Positions 43,600 to 52,332 are shown, numbered from the stretch's first letter. The stretch: DNA of 64,000 bases from Aved-18 sp964606665 (GCA_964606665.1 CAZSHS010000014.1:1-64000); one strand, 5' to 3'. The notes: generated by a model from the letters alone, not told the origin. Made by a program: numbers and translations.

Positions 43600-45025
43600 T
43601 TTCTAAGTTTTTAGGATTTGAAACTTCTACTTCGGTAGTGCGCTTGTGCCCTCTACCATTATTTTCTTTCACTTCTTCCACTGGCTCTGGCTTTGGATGT
43701 TTAGTCAGGCGAATAGAGATAATTCTGTGACGGTCGGCTTCTTCGATACGAAAAGTATATTCGTCTGTTTTTACTTCATGTCCAACTACAGGCTCATGTC
43801 CTAAATATCCAAAAACATAGCCGCCAAGAGTGTTGAACTCTTCGTCTTGAATATTCATATCTAAGCGATCGTTTAAATCTTCAAGCGCAATTCGGGCGTC
43901 AATTAAAATCGTGCCATCTTCTTGCGGCTTGATGAATTCTTGCTCGATGTCGTGCTCATCGGCAATTTCACCAACTAATTCTTCAAGCAAGTCTTCCAGC
44001 GTCACCATGCCCTGTGTGCCACCATGCTCATCGACTACAATTGCCATGTGAGTTTTGGTTTTCTTAAACTCAGCAAGCAAGTCAGCAAGACCTTTGTTTT
44101 CTGGCACTATCAGCACTTTGCGAGCCAGTTCTCTAATCGGAGACGACTGCTTACCGTCGGCAAAAGCTCTGATACCATCTCGAATGTGCACCATACCAAA
44201 AATGTTGTCCACGTTATCGTCGTATAGAGGAATACGTGAGTGACCATGTTTTAGAGCCAGCTCAATTAAGTCCTTAACAGGCTTATCGGCGCTAAGCATT
44301 TTCATGTCACGACGCGGTGTCATGATTTCGGTAGCAACAGTATCTGAGAGTTCAAAAACGCTATGCAGCATTTCTTCCTCACCCTCTTCGATAACGCCTT
44401 CTTCTAAACTGGCAGACACAAGCATTTTGAGCTCGGCTTCTGAATGCACCATATGATGATGCGAAGGTTCGGGCACTTTTAAAACTTTGAGTATGAAATA
44501 CATAAAAGCATTCATCACAACAAGAATTGGTCGAGTAATAATGCACCAGAAATGCATCGGATAAATGGTGTACATCACCACTGTTTCGGCTCGATTGAAG
44601 GTCAAAGTTTTAGGTAATAATTCACCAAACACAGTTTGGATAAAGGCTGTGATTGTAAAAACAAGTCCATAAGAGAAGACTTGAGCAAAAATGACCATGT
44701 TGTGCTTCCAACCAGAAGCTACACCCATAGAGGTGGCCCATTCAGACAAGTCTTCGGCAAAAGTCGTTTCACCCACAGCACCGATTATGAGCATGGCAAA
44801 GGTAATACCAAGCTGAGTGCCGGATATGAATGTATCGGGGTCATCTAAATAAGACTGAACTGTTTTAGCGGTGGTCGAGCCTTGCTCGGCTAATTGATCG
44901 ATGCGCGTGCGTCTAACTCGTGCCAGAGCCATTTCAGCCGCCACAAAAAAGGCGTTGGCGGCAACTAGAATGCCCAAAAGTATAAAAATGATTGAAAATT
45001 TCACGAAATACGAATCGTTATCCAC
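43586..45025 (-). CDS. CNNM/CorC-type transporter (DUF21-CBS-HlyC domains)
   Basis: 479 residues. Four hydrophobic segments of a CNNM (DUF21) domain occupy residues about 8-200, including FVAAEMALARVRRTRIDQLAEQG and TFGELLPKTLTFNRAETVV forms. A CBS pair follows (EIMTPRRDMKML, HGHSRIPLYDDNVDNIFGMVHIRD, VDEHGGTQGMVTLEDLLEELVGEI), then a CorC/HlyC FAD-like fold domain (IDARIALEDLNDRL, FNTLGGYVFGYLGHEP). Family members move or regulate magnesium and other divalent cations; older annotations call them haemolysins. The last about 30 residues are charged. It heads a string with rsmA, ispE and nth. A structured element lies 38 bases upstream. Confidence 0.9.
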   Translation of the reverse strand: MDNDSYFVKFSIIFILLGILVAANAFFVAAEMALARVRRTRIDQLAEQGSTTAKTVQSYLDDPDTFISGTQLGITFAMLIIGAVGETTFAEDLSEWATSMGVASGWKHNMVIFAQVFSYGLVFTITAFIQTVFGELLPKTLTFNRAETVVMYTIYPMHFWCIITRPILVVMNAFMYFILKVLKVPEPSHHHMVHSEAELKMLVSASLEEGVIEEGEEEMLHSVFELSDTVATEIMTPRRDMKMLSADKPVKDLIELALKHGHSRIPLYDDNVDNIFGMVHIRDGIRAFADGKQSSPIRELARKVLIVPENKGLADLLAEFKKTKTHMAIVVDEHGGTQGMVTLEDLLEELVGEIADEHDIEQEFIKPQEDGTILIDARIALEDLNDRLDMNIQDEEFNTLGGYVFGYLGHEPVVGHEVKTDEYTFRIEEADRHRIISIRLTKHPKPEPVEEVKENNGRGHKRTTEVEVSNPKNLENAGS

Positions 45026-45062
45026 GACAAGTCCTCACTGGTCTTGCAATAGACAAGTCGTT

Positions 45063-45120
45063 CGAAAATCTCAGTATTCGCCCCTGAGGGGGTTCATCGC
45101 TTAGCTCGCTAAGATTTTCG
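45063..45120 (-). promoter_or_regulatory. Candidate structured leader (three-way junction) upstream of the transporter gene
   Basis: CGAAAATCT (45063-45071) and AGATTTTCG (45112-45120) form a perfect 9-bp outer stem. Inside lie CCCC-TGA-GGGG and CTTAG-CTCG-CTAAG hairpins, so the 58 bases could fold into a three-way junction ending 38 bases before the transporter start. It does not match the M-box or yybP-ykoY consensus as far as I can tell. Either strand could be transcribed, since a small plus-strand gene begins at 45271. Confidence 0.4.
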
Positions 45121-45270
45121 TCCATATCCTTACTGAGTTAGTAATATCCCGATCCTAACATAAGCTTTGAACTTTGTAATGTGAATCAAGCTCTGAAAAG
45201 GGCAAGCGGCATGGGATAATGACATCGCCTTGTACCTGTTTATGCCCATTTGGAGCGCGAAAATAAGCAA

Positions 45271-45660
45271 GTGACTAAAAAACATATTTCTGCACTAATT
45301 TATACATTAGCAATCCCTGTGACCCTGCAATTGTCCGTATTTTCGCCGACTGCAGGTCACTGCGCCGACAACAACAAGAAGCAATTGGCGGTTTTATCAG
45401 AACAAAGAATCGAGGCTCAATCGAGCCATCCGGTCGTTCATGTAAAGAATCAACTAGGCGCAATGTCAGAACATGTTTCTGAAACCACCAATAATTCGAT
45501 TAATCAGTATTTATCTTCGATGTCACCAGCTATTAAGTCGGCTGGTCAATATTTTGCAAACGCCATCAAGCAATATGGCGGCTGGATTGTTCAGTACGGC
45601 AAGCAAAACATGAACTGGTCACCAAGCGTCAAAGTTACACCAGTGGTTGAACAGCTTTAG
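45271..45660 (+). CDS. Small secreted protein of unknown function
   Basis: 129 residues from the GTG at 45271, preferred over a TTG at 45250 because it places a standard signal peptide at the N terminus (TKKHISALIYTLAIPVTLQLSVFSPTAGHCA). The mature part is polar with an amphipathic helix (INQYLSSMSPAIKSAGQYFANAIKQYGGWIVQYG). No family is recognised and no ribosome-binding site is obvious. Its 3' end overlaps the convergent membrane-protein gene by 26 bases. Confidence 0.6.
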   Translation: MTKKHISALIYTLAIPVTLQLSVFSPTAGHCADNNKKQLAVLSEQRIEAQSSHPVVHVKNQLGAMSEHVSETTNNSINQYLSSMSPAIKSAGQYFANAIKQYGGWIVQYGKQNMNWSPSVKVTPVVEQL

Positions 45661-46423
45661 TCTCGCCCTCATCTGAATCTGTATCTTCAATCTCACTGCC
45701 AAGCTGAGCAAAAAGAATTGCAGTAACAACTTGAGCAGCAAAAAATACTGACGGCACAAAGAATACGCCAAGTAAAGTTAAGGTAGGCAGGATTATGGCA
45801 AGTTTAAGCAGACCTACACTCAAAAGCCAGACGTATAAGTAGTCACCGGGTCTACTTCTAAAAATCTTGATTGCCTGTCCCCAAGCGAATCCAGCGCGCA
45901 TTGACTCGCTTCTGGCAAAATTCAGTTTCAGCATCGAGCTTAGCAAATGCAGTACACAAGCCAAAATAATTAGTGCAATAGTAGCGCCACCGACCCACAA
46001 GACTTGTTCGCTGTGAGTAGATTGTGCCGACTCTAGGGCTTCTTTGGCACTAGGCACTTTTTTTGCAAGCTGATAGTAATAGCTAAAAATGGCTGAAATG
46101 CTTGAAAAATAGAAGAGAACACAAGCCATCACAAAGCCATAGGCAATGGCTAGCCAGCTCATGCCCGAAATAAACAAGTCCAGCCAATCGTTCCAGTCGG
46201 GCAATTTGGCTTCTGGGTCTTTCATTTTGCTACGCATCACACGCAAGATATAGCCCGTATTCAGCGCCCAGCAACAGAAACTGGCAGGCAACATCATCAA
46301 TCCGCCACACAAAACAACCAGCGAAAGTGCGTTAAATATGCCGCCGACGCCAATTTTAAAAGTCCAGTCGGGATCTTTTGCTAGAGTTTTAAATGCTAAA
46401 TTTGGGTCCAAGAAGCTTGCCAC
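45635..46423 (-). CDS. Multi-pass membrane protein, DUF4013-like
   Basis: 262 residues with about five or six hydrophobic segments (FNALSLVVLCGGLMML, WLAIAYGFVMACVLFYF, WVGGATIALIILACVLHLL, YLYVWLLSVGLLKLAIILPTLTLLGVFFVPSVFF). The layout, with PDWNDWLDLFISGM after the first helices, recalls DUF4013 proteins of unknown function. It starts at the base where surE ends, implying coupling. Confidence 0.7.
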   Translation of the reverse strand: MASFLDPNLAFKTLAKDPDWTFKIGVGGIFNALSLVVLCGGLMMLPASFCCWALNTGYILRVMRSKMKDPEAKLPDWNDWLDLFISGMSWLAIAYGFVMACVLFYFSSISAIFSYYYQLAKKVPSAKEALESAQSTHSEQVLWVGGATIALIILACVLHLLSSMLKLNFARSESMRAGFAWGQAIKIFRSRPGDYLYVWLLSVGLLKLAIILPTLTLLGVFFVPSVFFAAQVVTAILFAQLGSEIEDTDSDEGETKAVQPLV

Positions 46424-47217
46424 TAAGATGCTCCCATGCCTAAAACTGAATCAAAAATGTGATGATTCTGCCAGAGTTTCACAAAAACGTGGTCTGTCAT
46501 GTTGAATTTTACGGGGCTTACAGAAACTTTTTTCTGCGAAACGGCAACCACATCTGAGTTTGGATTTTCATGATTGTCGATTGCATGACCGGTAAGCCAG
46601 TAATAGTCTTGTCCGTAGGGGTCACGACGGTGCTCGAAGCTGTCATTGTAAAAGCGATTTCCAAGCTCTGTAACTGCAATGCCACGCAGTTCTTTAAGCG
46701 GAACATTAGGAAAGTTGACGTTAATCAGTGTCTTTAAGTCGAGGGGCACATCTGCCGTTCCTACCCGCTTTACTATTTCACTCATCACAACGCATGCAGC
46801 CTCGTGATTAGGCGGATTCGCGTCACGATCCATGCTAACAGCAATAGATGTAACACCTAGAAAAACACCTTCCATAGCCGCGGCAACTGTCCCTGAGTAG
46901 AGCACTTCAGTTCCCAGGTTGTAACCTCTGTTTATTCCAGATATAACCAAATCCGGCTTGTGGCCCATTAGAACACTTACTGCAAGCTTGACACCATCTG
47001 AGGGAGTCCCGTTTGTGGACCAGGCCTTTTTGATGCCGCCTTCAATCTTGACTTCTTGCACGCGTAAAGGTTTGTACAAAGTAAGCGAATGCCCAGCAGC
47101 ACTGCGCTCCCTGTCTGGGGCCACTACATATACTTCGTGGTTGGTTGCCAAAGACTGGGCCAGTGCTTGGATTCCAGGGGAGTGAATGCCATCGTCGTTG
47201 GCTACTAAAATTCGCAA
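46423..47217 (-). CDS. surE: 5'/3'-nucleotidase SurE
   Basis: 264 residues from a TTG at 47217, placed by a GGCAGGT ribosome-binding site and the conserved beginning MRILVANDDGIHSPGI with the metal-binding Asp pair at 8-9. Further motifs are VVAPDRERSAAGHSLT, TNGTPSDGVKLAV and SGINRGYNLGTEVLYSGTVAAAMEG. SurE dephosphorylates nucleoside monophosphates and is linked to stationary-phase survival. The start is unusual in being TTG. Confidence 0.94.
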   Translation of the reverse strand: MRILVANDDGIHSPGIQALAQSLATNHEVYVVAPDRERSAAGHSLTLYKPLRVQEVKIEGGIKKAWSTNGTPSDGVKLAVSVLMGHKPDLVISGINRGYNLGTEVLYSGTVAAAMEGVFLGVTSIAVSMDRDANPPNHEAACVVMSEIVKRVGTADVPLDLKTLINVNFPNVPLKELRGIAVTELGNRFYNDSFEHRRDPYGQDYYWLTGHAIDNHENPNSDVVAVSQKKVSVSPVKFNMTDHVFVKLWQNHHIFDSVLGMGAS

Positions 47218-47342
47218 AAATACCTGCCTTGCATACCGTCAAAAATAAGTGTAATTGTTTTTGGAATTGTACACATGCTATAAAAATTTGAACAATAGCC
47301 ACCTAGTTCAATAAGGTATCTGGAGACCTGCGCCTCTAATTT

Positions 47343-48461
47343 ATGATTGATTCTGTTTTTGAAAGAGCCGGTGAATCGCTACTGAATTTGATCCAAAGTT
47401 CGATGGCGGAATGCTTAAACCTTGGACACAGCTATGTCTGCACAGAACACATTTTGCTTGCTTTGACTGACGACAAAGATAGTCTAGTAGCCAAAATTTT
47501 AGCCACGCTCAAAATAGAAGAAGGTCCCACGCGCCAGGAAATTGAGCGGCGCTTCAAAGGCGAAACAGAGTCTGAATTGCTCTACTCCGACCGCATGGAC
47601 TTGATTGAAAGTGGTCATGACAAACGCGAAGAAGGCTCACTTGGATTCTCAGACCTGGCAGTCCAAGCGCTTGTGCGAGCTTTTGACTATTCACTTTTCT
47701 TTGGTCAGCCAGACATAGAGCCAGTTCATTTGCTGCTTGGCTTAATTGATCTAACAGATTCTACATCGACCAAAATTTTAGAAGACATGGGCGCTAATTT
47801 GTTTTACTTGCAAAGACAAACTTTGCACCACATGGCACAAGAATTGTCTTTGGTGCATGGACTGCCCGGCTTCAAAGAAACCACCATTGGCGGAATACGC
47901 GAGTTAATCGACAGATTTTACGGCGCTGTCTGCACTTTAAACGCACTTTCGGCAAGAAGCGAAGTACAGACGAATTTGCCTGTACGTCAAGCAATTGTGC
48001 ACAAAGTCTGTGTCGCATATTTTGCCGAGTTTCTCTACACTCAAGTTACATTTAGACGTTACTTAGTTGAGGAGTCAATCGAGCTTTTGGCTCAGCGCAC
48101 AGGACCGCTTGAACAAGAAATAATTGCATCAATTATTACCACCTCTGCTCAAAATGTCAGAAGCGGCGCGCGCTCGGCCTTTGAATACATGATAAGCAAC
48201 GAATATAGATTATTCGAGCAAATGATGGACGAAGCCGAGTACGACGAGATTGGCAATATCATCGAAGATTTGTGGTGGACTCAAGGCGAAGAAATAGCGT
48301 TGTATCAGCTCTTTGCCGAAGCACTAGACGACAGACGTCGCGATCAAATGTTTGAGATGCAAAAGCGTCGCATGGAAATTGCCACCAAGCTTACAAAATT
48401 AAAGAAGAAACTCATGAACACTGTGCGCTCATGTTTCGAGAAGCGCTCAATTGCTCGCTGA
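47343..48461 (+). CDS. Clp N-domain protein without an ATPase
   Basis: 372 residues. Residues 1-150 hold two Clp N-terminal repeats: LLNLIQSSMAECLNLGHSYVCTEHILLALT and LAVQALVRAFDYSLFFGQPDIEPVHLLLGLI. In ClpA/ClpC these bind adaptors and substrates, but no AAA+ motif follows; the remaining 220 residues are helical and unfamiliar, ending in a basic stretch. It may be an adaptor or decoy for Clp protease, as proposed for plant ClpT proteins, though that comparison is only by architecture. It stands alone, facing away from surE. Confidence 0.8.
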   Translation: MIDSVFERAGESLLNLIQSSMAECLNLGHSYVCTEHILLALTDDKDSLVAKILATLKIEEGPTRQEIERRFKGETESELLYSDRMDLIESGHDKREEGSLGFSDLAVQALVRAFDYSLFFGQPDIEPVHLLLGLIDLTDSTSTKILEDMGANLFYLQRQTLHHMAQELSLVHGLPGFKETTIGGIRELIDRFYGAVCTLNALSARSEVQTNLPVRQAIVHKVCVAYFAEFLYTQVTFRRYLVEESIELLAQRTGPLEQEIIASIITTSAQNVRSGARSAFEYMISNEYRLFEQMMDEAEYDEIGNIIEDLWWTQGEEIALYQLFAEALDDRRRDQMFEMQKRRMEIATKLTKLKKKLMNTVRSCFEKRSIAR

Positions 48462-48470
48462 AATAGTTGA

Positions 48471-48932
48471 TTAAACGTCAGCGATTAATACAAAAGGACA
48501 TTTCAAGCAAAACGCCTTAGGGAAAAATATTTCTCTATCGTCCAAGTCAAATCCAGTTTGAATACTGCACTGGGCAATGTTTCCACAATCTGGACATTCA
48601 AGTTCGTTTGCACCATTAAAAATGGCAGTGACCATCTCTTCCACCACTTCCTTGCGTCTGCCTGCGCTTTGAGGAAGATTTGGCTTATGTTCAACTTCTT
48701 GCAAAATCTTGGGCTCGACTCCAAGCGCTTTGGCAAGTACTTGTCTGTCTGTGGCTGAAAGCCATGTTTCAAGCCCCGATTCGAGATCTTCAATGCGCTG
48801 GACCGTGAATCGAATCGCCTGACTCAATTCTTCTCGTGAGATTTCACGATATGCACGAATCTGCTGCAGTCGTCCGGCTAATGTGTTACCAAGCGACAGG
48901 CTCTTGGGAATTGGTCCAAAAATGTTTCTCAT
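48471..48932 (-). CDS. XRE-family HTH regulator with C-terminal zinc ribbon
   Basis: 153 residues from the ATG at 48932. The frame is open 27 codons further upstream, but those would cross the promoter and the divergent gene. The HTH is LQQIRAYREISREELSQAIRFTVQRIEDLESG (about 21-52). The C-terminal part has CPDCGNIAQC and CLKC, a four-Cys zinc ribbon, ending in hydrophobic FVLIADV. It is divergent from the NurA gene across 45 bases and may control it and itself. The -10 box lies so close to the ATG that the message should be leaderless. Confidence 0.7.
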   Translation of the reverse strand: MRNIFGPIPKSLSLGNTLAGRLQQIRAYREISREELSQAIRFTVQRIEDLESGLETWLSATDRQVLAKALGVEPKILQEVEHKPNLPQSAGRRKEVVEEMVTAIFNGANELECPDCGNIAQCSIQTGFDLDDREIFFPKAFCLKCPFVLIADV

Positions 48933-48940
48933 GGCAGAGT

Positions 48941-48969
48941 AGTATACCCCAAAACGCATAGCGTATACT
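48941..48969. promoter_or_regulatory. Divergent promoters / inverted repeat between regulator and nurA
   Basis: AGTATAC (48941-48947) and GTATACT (48963-48969) are inverted copies 15 bases apart. Each contains TATACT pointing outward, nine bases from the start codon on its side (48932 minus, 48978 plus). The same bases could serve as -10 boxes for both genes and as a symmetric operator. Confidence 0.5.
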
Positions 48970-48977
48970 GAAGTCCT

Positions 48978-50168
48978 ATGCTGGACTTGAACAAAGTGAT
49001 TAAGCAAATTCAAGCACTCGAGAATCGTGGTGATAACGACGGCTCGGGAGCAGATCTCTTGTCGCTTGCTTTGAGCAAGTTTGAAGAAGCAATTGGCGAT
49101 GTAGCAAAATTCGAAGAAAAACTTGATGGAAGCGAAGGCACCACCTGGTGGCCACTGGCAAAACCGATTGAACAGTTTGGCACCATATGCAGTATTAATA
49201 CCAAACCACCGGCCAAATCACTTGTGGTTGGAGTTGACGGCTCGCAAATTATGCCAAGCCACCACGAAATTTATTCTTGCTTTCTGCTAAACATAGGTGT
49301 TTCAGCCATCACTTACGGCGTCAAAAAAGCGCCGACACTTCTGAGCAAACCATTTCTTTTTCATAGACCCGAAGACTTATACCCGCTTGTAGACAGACGC
49401 CGCATGCACATCGACGAGTTGTATGTTTCGCTTGAGCGCTACTTATTGGAATTCGAAGAAGTTGCTCAAACGGCTATTACTCTTAGAGAAAAAGATATGG
49501 CTACACTTGCCCTTTTTGATGGTGCCTTGATTCCCTGGTCTCTTGAAAAAATGCCACCGACTTATGTGGACCAGTTTATAGAAAGAGCTAAAAACATTTA
49601 TGCTCTTCTGCGCCAAAATAAAGTCCCAGTAATGGGATATATAAGTCATAGCAGAAGCTCTGAAGTGGTTAACATGCTTCGCGTCTATAACTGCCCTTAT
49701 GAGCTTAGCCATTGTCGCAATTATTGTTCTGAATTAAATGAAGAAGACTTTCCTTGCTCGACTATTTGGCCACTGACAGACAGACATTTATTTAAGAACA
49801 GTTTGCCTGCCAATTCGCGCGGACCAATTTTTCAATCAAGCGCCAAAATGAGTCAGCTCTTCGATGCCGATAATCGAATTTGTTTCTCTTATCTAAATGT
49901 GGCAAGCGAAGTAGTGCGACTGGAATTTCCGCGCTGGCTTTTAAGTGATAAAGCTTTGCTAGAACAAGCCTTTGTTTTAACTTTGAATCAGACCTCTAAA
50001 GGCATGGGCTATCCAATTGTTTTGACCGAAGCGCATCATCTTGCAGTTATTAAAAATCAGGAGCGTAAACAATTTTTCGACCTGGTCGCAAAGCAATTAT
50101 TGACTCTTGGGGTTAAGCGCATCGCTCAAAGCCCCAAAGAGCAGAAAAAACAGACCAGTTTCGTGTAG
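48978..50168 (+). CDS. NurA-domain nuclease
   Basis: 396 residues. The NurA fold is indicated by VVGVDGSQIMPSHH (about 76-89, metal-binding Asp), LALFDGALIPWSLE (about 175-188, second acidic strand) and the C-terminal GYPIVLTEAHHLAVIKNQER. Archaeal NurA works with the HerA translocase in end resection at double-strand breaks. Bacterial NurA-HerA pairs have also been reported in defence, but no HerA gene is visible in this window. The central Cys residues (YNCPYELSHCRNYCSEL) are unusual and could bind metal. It is divergent from a zinc-ribbon XRE regulator. Confidence 0.8.
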   Translation: MLDLNKVIKQIQALENRGDNDGSGADLLSLALSKFEEAIGDVAKFEEKLDGSEGTTWWPLAKPIEQFGTICSINTKPPAKSLVVGVDGSQIMPSHHEIYSCFLLNIGVSAITYGVKKAPTLLSKPFLFHRPEDLYPLVDRRRMHIDELYVSLERYLLEFEEVAQTAITLREKDMATLALFDGALIPWSLEKMPPTYVDQFIERAKNIYALLRQNKVPVMGYISHSRSSEVVNMLRVYNCPYELSHCRNYCSELNEEDFPCSTIWPLTDRHLFKNSLPANSRGPIFQSSAKMSQLFDADNRICFSYLNVASEVVRLEFPRWLLSDKALLEQAFVLTLNQTSKGMGYPIVLTEAHHLAVIKNQERKQFFDLVAKQLLTLGVKRIAQSPKEQKKQTSFV

Positions 50169-50422
50169 CTGGACTGCAAAAACTCACAACTACGTATTGC
50201 CTTTTTTTCGCCTAGAGAATAGTTGACTTAATCAAGTAATTCTCAAAGCTCGAAAGCATGAGTCGGTGGCGATTTTACATATTAAATTTAGTTGCCTAAA
50301 GCAACTAAAAAAGTAGAGCAAAAATGACATTTTCGAATTGTGATTCGTAAAATCCCCATTCCCTTCATGACAACCTCGAGGCAATAATGAAGACACCCCC
50401 ACGTTTCTAGGAAAAGTCACCC

Positions 50423-51112
50423 ATGTTGACCAAATTTACCAACTTATTTCAGGCCAAAAACAGCGCCAGTGCCCAGGGGCATGCATCCAATACCAAGGAA
50501 ATGGCTGCCATTCTGGAAGACAACCTGGAAGTCATTCAAGAAACCAAGTCAAAACTGGTAGAGGCGAGATTCGCCAAAGGCACAATTATTGACCGCCAGC
50601 GTCAAAAACGATCCACTCAAGAATGGCTCAAAGGCGGCTCGCTTAAAGAGAGCAAACCAGCTATGGACCAAGAAGAAATCAGAGTGCGACTGAGCAACTC
50701 GGGCAACTATGAAATTCACGACCCCATGCCCGACATGGACGAAGCCTTTCTTGCTTTCAGTAAAGACGCCGACCCCTTTTTCGACAACGACAGAAGCCTA
50801 GAAATGCGTGCATCTGGCTCATCCGGCTCAAACGACTTCTCCTCCTGGATTTCGGGCAATCAGCTCGAAGGCGACTATGAAATGGACAGAGCCAAAGTGC
50901 TCGACCATTACTTAGATTCAAACGGTCTTTCCAGCAAAACAATCAATTTTGAAGTGCAAAGCGAGGCGTGCGAATCAGATGAGACCCAAGCTGTAGATCA
51001 TTCTGTAGCTTCTTGTAACAAACGCTATTTGAACGATTTAATTGACACTCTAGAGCAACGTGTAAGCGATAATCAGACCCGTACAGCCTATTGGACTGAT
51101 TCTCATATATAG
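50423..51112 (+). CDS. Unknown acidic soluble protein
   Basis: 229 residues with no family I recognise. There is a helical charged N-terminal third (NTKEMAAILEDNLEVIQETKSKLVEARFAKGT), a Ser/Asp-rich middle (MPDMDEAFLAFSKDADPFFDNDRS) that is probably disordered, and a short helix near the end (KRYLNDLIDTLEQRVSD). No signal peptide or membrane segment is present. The 254 bases upstream hold no gene; an AGTTGC/GCAACT hairpin with an A-run lies near 50288-50304. It precedes mqnE on the same strand by 62 bases. Confidence 0.65.
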   Translation: MLTKFTNLFQAKNSASAQGHASNTKEMAAILEDNLEVIQETKSKLVEARFAKGTIIDRQRQKRSTQEWLKGGSLKESKPAMDQEEIRVRLSNSGNYEIHDPMPDMDEAFLAFSKDADPFFDNDRSLEMRASGSSGSNDFSSWISGNQLEGDYEMDRAKVLDHYLDSNGLSSKTINFEVQSEACESDETQAVDHSVASCNKRYLNDLIDTLEQRVSDNQTRTAYWTDSHI

Positions 51113-51126
51113 GGACATGTTAAAAT

Positions 51127-51168
51127 GTTGGCTGTTCGTCGCCCTGCATCAAGGGCAAGGGAGCCAAC
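51127..51168 (+). promoter_or_regulatory. Hairpin in the mqnE leader
   Basis: GTTGGCT (51127-51133) pairs with AGCCAAC (51162-51168), and GCCCT with AGGGC inside it (51141-51156). The likely ribosome-binding site AAGGGAG (51157-51163) sits at the edge of the outer stem, so folding could limit initiation at the ATG at 51175. Confidence 0.4.
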
Positions 51169-51174
51169 AATTCC

Positions 51175-52332
51175 ATGTCTATTAGCGATATTGTCGAAAA
51201 AGTTAAATCCGGTGAAAGATTGTCGAGCGAAGATGCTATTCGCCTTTATAAGCACGACGACTTAGCTGAAATCGGCGCTTTGGCAAACAGTGTGCGCGAA
51301 GCGAGAGCTGGTGCCGGTCAAGAAAAATATGTTTATTACATTCACAACATGCATCTGAACCCGACCAATTTTTGTGTCGAGACATGTAGATTCTGTTCTT
51401 ACGCCAATCCCGAAAACAATAGTTATACATGGACCGTTGATCAAGTATTGGACAATGCCCGGTATGGTGTCAGTCTTGGTATCAGCGAAATCCATATGGT
51501 AGGCGGATTGAATCCAGCCTGCGACCTCAATTTTTACGAAGAAGTAATTCGCGCTTTCAAAAAAGAATTTCCTCACGTTCATGTCAAAGCAATGACCGCG
51601 GTCGAAATTGAATATCTTGCAAATCTGGAAGGCATCTCCTATGAAGATTGCCTCAAGCGCTTGATCGATGCCGGGCTTGGCTCAATGCCTGGTGGTGGTG
51701 CTGAAATTTTTGATGAGAGCGTGCGCGAAAACATGCACGTCAAAAAAACACCTGCTGCAACATGGCTTGGAATTCACGGAATTGCTCACAAACTCGGATT
51801 GAAATCGACAGCCACTATGCTTACTGGCATTGGTGAAAAAATCGAACACAAAGTAGACCACATCAATCAACTGCGCAAGCAACAAGATAAGACCGGTGGC
51901 TTCATGTGCTTCATTCCTCTTAAATGCTATTACGAAGGCACCACAATCAAACCAGGTGAAATTCACGAACCCGATTACAACGATCTGCTTCGCGACATCG
52001 CCATCTCGCGTTTGTTCTTAGATAACTTCCCTCATATCAAAGCCTACTGGATTCAATTAGGTGAAGAGTTGGCTCAAACAGCGCTTTCATTTGGTGCTGA
52101 CGATATGGACGGAACCATTTTAGAGGAGAAAATCACTCACGCAGCCGGTGCCAAAACGCCTTTGCAATTGGCTAAAGAAAAAATGGAAAGTCACATTCTG
52201 CGATCTGGTTTTGTACCAGTAGAGCGTGACACCGTATACAATATCAAGCGCGTAATTGAAGAAACACCAGCCGAATCGAAAAGTCTGAACGAACGTATCA
52301 AGGCACTGCAACTAACTGCAGCTCGCGTCTGA
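51175..52332 (+). CDS. mqnE: Aminodeoxyfutalosine synthase (radical SAM)
   Basis: 385 residues. MqnE joins the enolpyruvyl group of chorismate-derived 3-carboxyvinyl benzoate to SAM, an early step of the futalosine route to menaquinone. The radical SAM cluster CxxxCxxC is at residues 67-74 (FCVETCRFC). HMVGGLNP, VKAMTAVEIEYLA, SMPGGGAEIFDESVR and TTIKPGEIHEPDYNDLLRDIAISRLF match MqnE rather than its paralog MqnC. It is the only menaquinone gene here, so the other mqn genes must lie elsewhere. A leader hairpin precedes it. Confidence 0.9.
   Translation: MSISDIVEKVKSGERLSSEDAIRLYKHDDLAEIGALANSVREARAGAGQEKYVYYIHNMHLNPTNFCVETCRFCSYANPENNSYTWTVDQVLDNARYGVSLGISEIHMVGGLNPACDLNFYEEVIRAFKKEFPHVHVKAMTAVEIEYLANLEGISYEDCLKRLIDAGLGSMPGGGAEIFDESVRENMHVKKTPAATWLGIHGIAHKLGLKSTATMLTGIGEKIEHKVDHINQLRKQQDKTGGFMCFIPLKCYYEGTTIKPGEIHEPDYNDLLRDIAISRLFLDNFPHIKAYWIQLGEELAQTALSFGADDMDGTILEEKITHAAGAKTPLQLAKEKMESHILRSGFVPVERDTVYNIKRVIEETPAESKSLNERIKALQLTAARV

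Noticed and set aside
50288..50310. AGTTGC/GCAACT hairpin as a terminator of nurA
   Set aside because: On the plus strand the stem is followed by A residues rather than T, and it lies 120 bases past the stop.
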